Shown here in pieces: positions 1-5,550 of a stretch of 8,673 nucleotides of DNA (within the stretch, counting starts at the first letter, position 1; every line of letters starts with the position of its first letter). Source of the DNA: Candidatus Heimdallarchaeota archaeon (GTDB lineage Archaea > Asgardarchaeota > Heimdallarchaeia > Heimdallarchaeales > Heimdallarchaeaceae). The stretch lies in assembly GCA_023139025.1 (NCBI GenBank), contig JAGLOH010000068.1, forward strand, positions 1 through 8,673, given 5' to 3'. A model generated the notes under the pieces. It saw nothing but the letters and a program-made list of their open reading frames with translations, was not told the origin of the DNA and did no database searches. A program made the translations under genes and the position numbers.

Positions 1-1431
1 GATGATTCAGAAAGGAAAGAAAAGAAGAAGGGAGTATATGCTAAAACCTACAAAGCTGCAGATGAATATGTTCAGATTCATCATACTAAACGATCGTGGA
101 AAGACATAGTAAAATGGAATGAACAAGAACTAATGCGTATAGAGAAGAAAGCATTATTCTTCATACAAAAAATAATAGAAGACTTAGAACTTCCTGCAAT
201 GGTTTCTTACAGTGGAGGAAAAGATAGTTTAGTAACATTATCTCTAGTTAAGCAAGCTTTACCTGGTGGCAATTATGATGTTCTATTTGTTGACACTGGA
301 ATCGAATTTCCAGAAACAGTAAACTATGTAAAAGAAAGCAGTAGAAAATTAGGATTCGAAGATAAATTAATTATAGAACAAGTATCTTCCAAAGTTTTTT
401 GGGATGCTTTTGAAAAATTCGGACCACCAGGAAGAGATTTTCGTCATTGTTGTAAATTTGCAAAACTAGCTCCTATTCAACGAGTAATAGACAAGCTCTA
501 TCAAGGAGGACAGTGTGTTAGTTTTGTAGGACAAAGGAGATATGAGTCGTTTCGACGAGCCATTACTGATATTTGGCAGAATCAATATGTTCCAAACCAA
601 ATCAATGTATCACCTATTCAGAATTGGAATGCTCTTATGATTTGGCTATATATTTACTGGAAAGATTTACCGTATAATCCTCTTTATGACACAGGATATG
701 TGAGAATAGGATGTTGGGTTTGTCCATCCTCAGACATGGCACAGTTTAAGATTCTAGAAAATAGTCATCCGAAACTCTATACAAAACTCCATACCGCAGT
801 TGAAAAATGGAAAGAAGAAAGAAATCTTCCAAACGGATTCTGGGAACATGGATTGTGGAGATTCAAGCAGATTCCAAAGAAAATTTCAAACGTTCTTTCT
901 TTAGATCTTAATGACTTTAAAACTACATCCAAACAGAATGAATTATCGTTCATGGAAATAGAAGCTAGTGACTGCATCACTAATCCAGTTACTGTTATTG
1001 GCAGTTTTTCGAGTAGAATAAATCTAGACACAGTATCTAGTGCACTAATAATGGTAGGAAAAGTTCAATTCAATCGTAAACTTAGCTTTATTCGTGTGTC
1101 CAGTAAGAAGTTTTCAGTTATTTTGTACCATGATGGTGCTTTCAAAATTATTTTCAGAAAACAGGATAATCTCACAAAGTATGGTATTCAAAATGCAATT
1201 GAAAATTTCATTTACACAGTTTTAAGAGCAGTTGAATGTATAAACTGTGAGCTTTGTGTTGGAAAATGTAAGCTTAAAGCCATATCAATCAACAATAATA
1301 TTATTTTTGTTGACAAAAAGAAGTGTACTAAATGTAATTTGTGTGCAGAAGCTTGCCCTATTGTCACAATTGTTCACAAGAAGGTCAAAGAGACCATAAA
1401 ACAAACATTAAAGGAAAATAAACTTCAATAA
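1..1431 (+). CDS. PAPS-reductase-like PP-loop protein with C-terminal 2[4Fe-4S] ferredoxin domain (5' end outside window)
   Basis: The reading frame is open from base 1, and its residues before the Met at 133 (SWKDIVKWNEQEL) continue the family's usual lead-in, so 133 is an internal Met and the true start lies off the left edge. Numbering from that Met, residues 27-32 are SGGKDS, the ATP-pyrophosphatase PP-loop. The conserved blocks FGPPGRDF (96-103), SFVGQRRYESF (130-140) and SPIQNWNAL (160-168) place it in the archaeal 'phosphoadenosine phosphosulfate reductase family' (COG0175-like). Cys106-Cys107 and C194-x2-C197 form a CC-x86-CxxC pattern like the [4Fe-4S] site of APS reductases. The C-terminal domain has two CxxCxxCxxxC motifs (369-379 and 398-408), typical of a two-cluster ferredoxin. 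The reductase catalytic ECGxH motif is not visible, so true PAPS reduction is unlikely. The substrate is unknown; an RNA- or sulfur-transfer role is only inferred. Family assignment is firm, function is not. Confidence 0.88.
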   Translation, partial: DDSERKEKKKGVYAKTYKAADEYVQIHHTKRSWKDIVKWNEQELMRIEKKALFFIQKIIEDLELPAMVSYSGGKDSLVTLSLVKQALPGGNYDVLFVDTGIEFPETVNYVKESSRKLGFEDKLIIEQVSSKVFWDAFEKFGPPGRDFRHCCKFAKLAPIQRVIDKLYQGGQCVSFVGQRRYESFRRAITDIWQNQYVPNQINVSPIQNWNALMIWLYIYWKDLPYNPLYDTGYVRIGCWVCPSSDMAQFKILENSHPKLYTKLHTAVEKWKEERNLPNGFWEHGLWRFKQIPKKISNVLSLDLNDFKTTSKQNELSFMEIEASDCITNPVTVIGSFSSRINLDTVSSALIMVGKVQFNRKLSFIRVSSKKFSVILYHDGAFKIIFRKQDNLTKYGIQNAIENFIYTVLRAVECINCELCVGKCKLKAISINNNIIFVDKKKCTKCNLCAEACPIVTIVHKKVKETIKQTLKENKLQ

Positions 1432-1470
1432 GTTTTAGCATGGATAATCATTAACGCTAATCATAACATT

Positions 1471-1480
1471 TTTTTATAAA
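1471..1480 (+). promoter_or_regulatory. TATA box of the Lsm gene
   Basis: The sequence TTTTTATAAA is centred about 29 bases upstream of the ATG at 1505. That is the archaeal TATA-to-start distance expected for a leaderless or nearly leaderless mRNA. No Shine-Dalgarno sequence lies between the box and the ATG. The position favours the ATG at 1505 over the TTG at 1496, which would be only about 20 bases away. Confidence 0.55.
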
Positions 1481-1504
1481 TAGATTGACCTTGCATTGAT
1501 AATT

Positions 1505-1924
1505 ATGCCAGCAAACCCTAATCGTGAGTTTTTACTAGAACTTAGTGGTCTTGTTAACAAGAGAGTAAAAATCTCTCTGAATAATGAGACAATATATACA
1601 GGAGTATTACGTGGAATACAGGATAACTCTCTTAACGTTGTTTTAGCAGACGCAGATAGTGGAGATGAAAGTTACTTTAGAGTTTTTATCACTGGTTCTA
1701 ATATTGTTGAAATAACTTTAGCTGAAGAGCCATTTGATTTATCAGGATTAGCAGGTGAACTTTCTCAAATGTTTCAACCACAAAATGTTAAAATTATTGA
1801 AGAAGCAGCCATCATCCAAGTTTTTGACAGATTTACTGTTAGTGAAGATGGTGTGAAAGGAACTGGACCAATTTCAGAGAGAATCCAAAAAATCTACGAT
1901 AAATACAAAGCAGAAAAAGGATAA
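1505..1924 (+). CDS. Lsm/Sm-like archaeal protein, SmAP3 type, with C-terminal domain
   Basis: This 139-residue protein (MPANPNREF at the N terminus) starts with an Lsm fold. ELSGLVNKRVKISL followed by ETIYTGVLRGI is the Sm1 motif region, and RVFITGSNIVEITL is the Sm2 region. The usual Sm2 core 'RG' appears as TG. Bacterial Hfq and plain archaeal SmAP1/2 are about 70-80 residues. The extra ~60 residues here (FDLSGLAGELSQMF, then IIQVFDRFTVSEDGVKGTGP and a helical tail) match the SmAP3 layout as I remember it. Sm-like proteins assemble into rings that bind U-rich RNA in the cytoplasm. I chose the ATG at 1505 because the homologous sequence begins there and the TATA box fits it; an in-frame TTG three codons earlier is less likely. 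The gene precedes tgtA by 55 bases on the same strand. Confidence 0.88.
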   Translation: MPANPNREFLLELSGLVNKRVKISLNNETIYTGVLRGIQDNSLNVVLADADSGDESYFRVFITGSNIVEITLAEEPFDLSGLAGELSQMFQPQNVKIIEEAAIIQVFDRFTVSEDGVKGTGPISERIQKIYDKYKAEKG

Positions 1925-1956
1925 AGCGAGATTTACGATCGCTCTTTTTTTCTTTT
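1925..1956 (+). terminator. Hairpin plus T-tract after the Lsm gene
   Basis: Directly after the TAA stop, AGCGA (1925-1929) pairs with TCGCT (1939-1943) around a 9-base loop. A T-rich run follows (seven T at 1945-1951, then CTTTT). T-tracts are the main archaeal termination signal. The short stem may assist, or may only cause partial termination before tgtA. Confidence 0.55.
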
Positions 1957-1963
1957 CTAGACG

Positions 1964-1972
1964 AAGGAAGGA
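1964..1972 (+). promoter_or_regulatory. Shine-Dalgarno-like purine tract of tgtA
   Basis: AAGGAAGGA ends 7 bases before the ATG at 1980 and is a partial match to the GGAGG core. It supports the chosen start. No clear TATA box is visible in the 55-base gap, so tgtA may be read through from the Lsm transcript. Confidence 0.45.
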
Positions 1973-1979
1973 ATGACAA

Positions 1980-3554
1980 ATGGATGAAATAATTTCCTCG
2001 GACTTGCATGGGAGACTAGGTAAAATCGCTTTACCTAAAGGAGATGTAATTACCCCAACTCTTCTACCTGTCATAGACCCAAGGAAAAATTTGATCTCTG
2101 CCAAAGATATGAAGAAAAAATTTGATTTCAATTTTGTAATAACTAGTGCATATTTGTATTATAAGAGGTATGGAATGCCAGATGATTCAAAATCAATTCA
2201 TGAAACATTGGATTTTGATGGTAATATTATGATGGATAGCGGAGCATACCAAGTTCTTGTTTATGGTGATGTAGACATAGATCCAATTCAATCTCTTCAA
2301 ATACAATCCAATCTAAAAACTGATGTTGGTGTCATTTTAGATGTACCTACTCCACCAGAAGATACATACTCACAAGCCAAGCAGAAAGTCGAAGAAACTG
2401 TTAGAAGAATTGGTTTGTCTCTAGCTCATATTGAAGAACATCCAGAAACTATTTGGACTCTTCCTATACAGGGGGGAAAAAATACCAAGCTGATTGAATA
2501 TTATTTGAATGAATTGAAACAGAAGGAATATTTGTCTCATTTTAAAATTCATGCGCTTGGAAGTGTTGCTCCCATTATGTCACAGTATGATTTTCTATCA
2601 TTATTTTCTATGATTAAAAAGTCTAGAGAATTACTTCCACACAATATTCCTTTCCATTTGTTTGGAGCTGGTCACCCAATGATCTTTCCATTTGTTGTTG
2701 CATTAGGATGTGACACATTTGATAGTGCTGCATATATCTTGTATGCAAAAGAGAATCGATATATGACAAATACAGGGACATATCATTTACATGAATTATT
2801 TGAGCTACCATGTAACTGTGAAATTTGCTCAAACTGGACGCCAAAAGAGCTCTTTGATACTGATGAAGATACTAGAATAAGAAATGTAGCTTTGCATAAT
2901 CTTTATGCCTCTCATGCTGAACTGAAAAGAATTAGAGTCAGTTTAAAAGATGGAAACTTATGGGAATTATTAGTTAGAAGATCTAAAGCTCATCCGTCGC
3001 TCTATAAAGCATTTAAGCATCTAGCAAATGGTTCTGATATTGAATATCTCGAATATGGCACACCAATCACAAAACAAACAGGTCTTAAAATTTCTGGAGA
3101 AGACTCATTTTATCGCCCTGAATATTCTAAAGGCAGGAAACGGATATACGCTAGATACACTCCTAATAATTCTAAAGTAATCCTTCTTATTTCCTCTGGG
3201 AGAAACAATCCTGTTGAATTATTAAACCTTAGAAGTGAATTAGAGGATCTGATAAAATCAAAAACAGATGAAATGGATTTTGCTTTTCTTATACCTTTCT
3301 TTGGTCTTTTACCATTAGAATTAATTGAAACTTACCCATTCAGTCAATATGTTTTTTCAGCAGTTCTTTCTGAAGGTTTATTAGACAATCTAAAACCTGA
3401 GATAGAGAAATTCTTAGAAATATTTCAGTATAAAGAAATTGTACTATGTCCTCTGGACACTTGGAAAAATTCTGAAATTCTAATCAAACTAATCAAAGAA
3501 ATACTGACAAAGAAGAATATTTCTCTTGAAGAAAAGAAATTTCGTGAGTTATGA
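1980..3554 (+). CDS. tgtA: Archaeosine tRNA-guanine transglycosylase (TgtA) lacking a PUA domain
   Basis: This 524-residue enzyme exchanges guanine at tRNA position 15 for preQ0, the first tRNA-bound step of archaeosine synthesis. The catalytic TIM barrel covers about residues 8-345. MMDSGAYQ contains Asp86, and GCDTFDSAAY contains Asp248, the equivalent of the nucleophile in the Pyrococcus enzyme. Other barrel motifs are LDVPTPPE, IQGG and HLFGAGHP. The zinc site is complete: Cys278, Cys280, Cys283 and His306. Residues about 375-520 resemble the accessory domain shared with archaeosine synthase (RPEYSKGRKR, then FGLLPLELIETYPFSQY). Many archaeal TgtA proteins are longer and end in a PUA domain that helps expose G15; I see none here, and the stop is followed by a promoter region rather than a broken continuation. 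The final archaeosine enzyme (ArcS, QueF-L or Gat-QueC) is not in the window. Confidence 0.93.
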   Translation: MDEIISSDLHGRLGKIALPKGDVITPTLLPVIDPRKNLISAKDMKKKFDFNFVITSAYLYYKRYGMPDDSKSIHETLDFDGNIMMDSGAYQVLVYGDVDIDPIQSLQIQSNLKTDVGVILDVPTPPEDTYSQAKQKVEETVRRIGLSLAHIEEHPETIWTLPIQGGKNTKLIEYYLNELKQKEYLSHFKIHALGSVAPIMSQYDFLSLFSMIKKSRELLPHNIPFHLFGAGHPMIFPFVVALGCDTFDSAAYILYAKENRYMTNTGTYHLHELFELPCNCEICSNWTPKELFDTDEDTRIRNVALHNLYASHAELKRIRVSLKDGNLWELLVRRSKAHPSLYKAFKHLANGSDIEYLEYGTPITKQTGLKISGEDSFYRPEYSKGRKRIYARYTPNNSKVILLISSGRNNPVELLNLRSELEDLIKSKTDEMDFAFLIPFFGLLPLELIETYPFSQYVFSAVLSEGLLDNLKPEIEKFLEIFQYKEIVLCPLDTWKNSEILIKLIKEILTKKNISLEEKKFREL

Positions 3555-3572
3555 CGAATAATTACCAATCGA

Positions 3573-3582
3573 CTTTTTATAG
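3573..3582 (+). promoter_or_regulatory. TATA box of the 3601-4554 gene
   Basis: CTTTTTATAG is centred about 24 bases before the ATG at 3601 and 27 before the second ATG at 3604. This spacing implies a leaderless mRNA, and no Shine-Dalgarno sequence is present. The surrounding T-runs (3590-3600) may also end the tgtA transcript. Confidence 0.45.
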
Positions 3583-3600
3583 TATTTTTTAGATATTTTT

Positions 3601-4554
3601 ATGATGAATAGTGCTAAAAATCAAGAGACAAATGATCCTCCTCAACCTGGAGATACCATAACTTACTTAGAAGGAGAAATACTTTCTGTTAAAAAAAGCA
3701 AAAAGGGGGGAATGTATGGTAAATTAAGCACAAAATTCGGAATTTATGATTATATATTGAAAGACTCCAGTTCTTTAGCAAATAATGTTTTAGTTGGGTT
3801 AAGATTAACAATCAATAAAGGGTATTGTTTTGAGAATAAACAAGGTGAACATGTTATATCTGACGGTAAGTTTGGAAATATAAAAACAGAGATAGATATG
3901 AACCAGTTTTACAGTTTTACTGAAAAAGGTATTATAATTACAGGAAAAATGATAGAGATTAATCATTACAATGGGATTTCCACTCTCAAGTTGGAATTGC
4001 TATTTCCTCCTTATACCTACCAAGAAATCAGATTATCCTCTAATTTTAGTGCTTCTGACGTCAATTCGAAAAAATTTCAAGATTTAATTGCTGGAAAGGC
4101 TGTAAAAATTAAAGGATCAGGTTCATATAGTAAATTGGAGGTTAAAGATGTTGAAATTTTACCGCAGAATCACTTCCTAAACATGATTACTAAAATCAAA
4201 AATAATAATCTTGAAACATTTACATCATTTAACCACATAATCCTTAATCAAATACAACTTGTAGAGAATTTCCATGATTCTTTCAAAAATTCCCTCATAA
4301 ATATGGGGAAAAAGATTTCAAAGACGTTACTCACTGAACTAAAAGAGGTTTTGCAGAATAAAATTTTTGATGGAAGCGTTAAATTCCCATATAATACACT
4401 TATTCCACTCACTGATATTGATGAATATTTTAGCACTATGCTAACATTTTTTCGCAATATAATTAGTAGTGAAAGGGCTTCAAACAATCCAGAAGATTTG
4501 GTTACTATTCTGAAATATTACTATCCTGCATATTCTTGTAAGAATTATAGTTAA
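3601..4554 (+). CDS. Unrecognised protein, possibly two tandem OB-fold domains plus a helical C-terminal region
   Basis: I do not recognise this 317-residue protein. Residues about 17-95 alternate short hydrophobic strands with glycines (GDTITYLEGEILSVKK, a KKGGMYGKL turn, then VGLRLTINKGYCF). Residues about 107-188 repeat the scheme (KGIIITGKMIEI, STLKLELLF, then LIAGKAVKIKGSGSYSKLEV and VEIL). The order, strands ending in 'G-x-x-v-x-I-x-G' followed by another strand, is what OB folds of the RPA/SSB kind look like. Residues about 190-317 are mostly helical, rich in Lys, Asn and Phe, and contain no cysteine cluster or catalytic motif I can name. There is no signal peptide or membrane segment, so it is probably cytosolic. 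A single-stranded nucleic-acid-binding role is inference only. Two tandem ATG codons (3601 and 3604) make the start uncertain by one residue. Its stop faces the end of rps10, 41 bases away. Confidence 0.7.
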   Translation: MMNSAKNQETNDPPQPGDTITYLEGEILSVKKSKKGGMYGKLSTKFGIYDYILKDSSSLANNVLVGLRLTINKGYCFENKQGEHVISDGKFGNIKTEIDMNQFYSFTEKGIIITGKMIEINHYNGISTLKLELLFPPYTYQEIRLSSNFSASDVNSKKFQDLIAGKAVKIKGSGSYSKLEVKDVEILPQNHFLNMITKIKNNNLETFTSFNHIILNQIQLVENFHDSFKNSLINMGKKISKTLLTELKEVLQNKIFDGSVKFPYNTLIPLTDIDEYFSTMLTFFRNIISSERASNNPEDLVTILKYYYPAYSCKNYS

Positions 4555-4559
4555 CTAAT

Positions 4560-4593
4560 AAAGAAGACTACTTCTTTGAATTTAAATAAAAAA
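4560..4593. terminator. Shared terminator region between convergent genes
   Basis: AAAGAAG (4560-4566) and CTTCTTT (4571-4577) form a perfect 7-bp hairpin with a 4-base loop, just after the TAA of the plus-strand gene. Read on the minus strand, rps10 is followed within a few bases by a run of six T (complement of A at 4588-4593) and then by the same hairpin. Both genes can therefore end here. Confidence 0.55.
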
Positions 4594-4595
4594 GA

Positions 4596-4910
4596 TTATT
4601 TTCTTTCAATGGCTATTTCAATATGAACATCTTCAGGTACATGGATTCTCATAAGTAATCTCATGCTCTTTTCTTCTGCATCCATATCAATAATCCTTTT
4701 GTGAAGTTTCATCTCTAGATGATCAAATGTAGCTGTACCATTACCACAAGGAGACTTTCTAACAGGTAATACTATTCTCTTGGAAGGTAGGGGAATTGGT
4801 CCTCTAAGACGTACTCCTGTTCTCTCAGCAATCTTTCCAATTTGATTGCAGATTTTTTGTAATGATTGCGGGTCATTGCTGATTAATTTGATTCTAGCTC
4901 TTTGAGCCAT
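4596..4910 (-). CDS. rps10: 30S ribosomal protein S10, archaeal type
   Basis: This 104-residue protein is a clear uS10. RARIKL at the N terminus is the first strand, followed by ICNQIGKIAERTGV. GPIPLPSKR is the conserved tip of the long loop that reaches into the 30S head, and RKSP, TATFDHLEMKLHKRIID and LMRIHVPEDVHIEI complete the signature. Length is normal for archaea. S10 binds 16S rRNA in the head of the small subunit. The ATG at 4908-4910 is supported by AGGTGA four bases upstream. In many archaea S10 follows the EF-1A gene; here its upstream neighbour on the same strand is instead an uncharacterised coiled-coil protein, 104 bases away. Confidence 0.96.
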   Translation of the reverse strand: MAQRARIKLISNDPQSLQKICNQIGKIAERTGVRLRGPIPLPSKRIVLPVRKSPCGNGTATFDHLEMKLHKRIIDMDAEEKSMRLLMRIHVPEDVHIEIAIERK

Positions 4911-4914
4911 TGTT

Positions 4915-4920
4915 TCACCT
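4915..4920 (-). promoter_or_regulatory. Shine-Dalgarno site of rps10
   Basis: On the minus strand AGGTGA lies four bases before the ATG. It is a perfect six-base match to the 16S anti-Shine-Dalgarno complement. It fixes the start and shows that this organism uses leadered, SD-dependent initiation for some genes. Confidence 0.65.
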
Positions 4921-4967
4921 TTTGATAAAAAGTTTAGGTGGTTTTAAGAAGATTTCGTTTTTAGTAA

Positions 4968-5004
4968 GAAAATAAAAAAGAAATTGTGAGAGGTTCAATC
5001 CTCC
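4968..5004 (-). terminator. Weak hairpin and T-rich run between the coiled-coil gene and rps10
   Basis: Read on the minus strand, GAGG-ATTGAA-CCTC (4990-5003) forms a short stem, extended by one G-T pair. It is followed by a pyrimidine-rich run with six consecutive T. This is a plausible full or partial terminator after the 5015-5413 gene. If it works, rps10 needs its own promoter; a weak candidate is CTTAAAAC (complement of 4941-4948). Confidence 0.35.
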
Positions 5005-5014
5005 ATGAATCTAT

Positions 5015-5413
5015 CTAAACACGGTGTTCAAGTGTGTTTTCCAAGCGTTGAATCCTTTCCTCTAAGGTTTCAATTCTTTTAACAATTTGAATCAATGTCT
5101 CTTCAATAGCTGACATTTCTGAACTTGTAGTATGTTGAGATACAGTTGCAGCTGTTGCAGCTACTTCTTTAAGTAATATCTCTGCTTCTGATGTAATTTC
5201 TTTTGTAATCTGGTCAATTATAAAATCATTCAAGTAGAGATTTACTTCAGATACAACAGCCTTGATATTTTCAAGAACACCAGCTTCGCTGAGTTCTTTG
5301 ACTATTGTTTCTGATTCAACAATTCCATCTAGTTTTATCTGGATATACCACTGTCCTTTAACGTTTGTTAAAGCAATGGCATATCGTGTTCCAGGAACTT
5401 TAGTTTCATACAT
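5015..5413 (-). CDS. Uncharacterised small protein with C-terminal coiled coil
   Basis: I do not recognise this 132-residue protein. Residues about 1-30 look like two or three beta strands (TRYAIALTNVKGQWYIQIKL). Residues about 32-88 are helical and end in an Ala/Val-rich stretch (LLKEVAATAATV). A short Ser/Thr linker follows. Residues about 100-131 form a heptad coiled coil (IVKRIETLEERIQRLENTLE, with Ile/Leu at a/d positions), suggesting a dimer or a partner-binding handle. There is no signal peptide, membrane segment or cysteine motif. Reality as a gene is supported by a GAGGT Shine-Dalgarno site 7 bases upstream, charged surface composition and the tight gene packing. It lies upstream of rps10 and divergent from the EF-2 paralog, so a translation-related role is possible but only by position. 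Confidence 0.72.
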   Translation of the reverse strand: MYETKVPGTRYAIALTNVKGQWYIQIKLDGIVESETIVKELSEAGVLENIKAVVSEVNLYLNDFIIDQITKEITSEAEILLKEVAATAATVSQHTTSSEMSAIEETLIQIVKRIETLEERIQRLENTLEHRV

Positions 5414-5420
5414 CTGTATA

Positions 5421-5425
5421 ACCTC
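5421..5425 (-). promoter_or_regulatory. Shine-Dalgarno site of the 5015-5413 gene
   Basis: On the minus strand GAGGT is followed by seven bases and then the ATG at 5411-5413. The motif and spacing are good and support this start codon and a leadered mRNA. Confidence 0.5.
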
Positions 5426-5464
5426 GTAAATGCAGATATTATTATTTGTTATACAAACTATATC

Positions 5465-5478
5465 TTTTAAATTTAAAA
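5465..5478. promoter_or_regulatory. 14-bp perfect palindrome in the divergent promoter region
   Basis: TTTTAAATTTAAAA is identical on both strands and lies between the divergent starts at 5413 and 5551. Toward the minus-strand gene it is about 59 bases from the ATG. As a TATA box it would place transcription start near 5446 and leave a leader that contains the Shine-Dalgarno site. It could also be an operator for a dimeric regulator. Being pure A/T, it could also be chance in an AT-rich spacer. Confidence 0.4.
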
Positions 5479-5516
5479 CATTAACGGAAGTAGAATTTTT
5501 GATTACTTAAGATAAA

Positions 5517-5526
5517 TCTTTAAACC
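5517..5526 (+). promoter_or_regulatory. TATA-like box of the EF-2 paralog
   Basis: TCTTTAAACC, preceded by the purine-rich GATAAA, is centred about 29 bases before the ATG at 5551. No Shine-Dalgarno sequence precedes that ATG. Together these indicate a leaderless mRNA and support 5551 as the start. Confidence 0.45.
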
Positions 5527-5550
5527 TACAAGCGTATAGCACACTCGAAT

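Noticed and set aside
777..1031. 84-residue minus-strand frame inside the PP-loop gene
   Set aside because: It lies wholly within a strongly conserved coding region on the other strand, resembles no protein I know and has no start signals.
1435..1475. TTAGC/GCTAA inverted repeat with a T-run as terminator of the PP-loop gene
   Set aside because: The stem is five A/T-rich pairs with a 16-base loop, and the T-run coincides with the Lsm TATA box. It is too weak to call.
1496..1504. TTG at 1496 as start of the Lsm protein
   Set aside because: It adds only three residues not expected in the family and is too close to the TATA box; the ATG at 1505 fits better.
1874..2131. 85-residue minus-strand frame across the Lsm/tgtA junction
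   Set aside because: It overlaps the ends of two clear genes and its central part is the reverse of the hairpin and T-tract; composition is an artefact.
2623..2844. 73-residue minus-strand frame inside tgtA
   Set aside because: It sits opposite the catalytic and zinc-binding region of TgtA, whose own conservation explains the open frame.
4248..4487. 79-residue minus-strand frame inside the OB-like gene
   Set aside because: It is hydrophobic because it is the complement of Lys/Asn/Phe-rich codons, and it lacks a start signal.
4989..5004. T-arm-like sequence (GAGG TTCAAT CCTC), possible tRNA
   Set aside because: The loop is six rather than seven bases, and no acceptor, D or anticodon stems can be found around it on either strand. 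It is better explained as a weak terminator hairpin on the minus strand.
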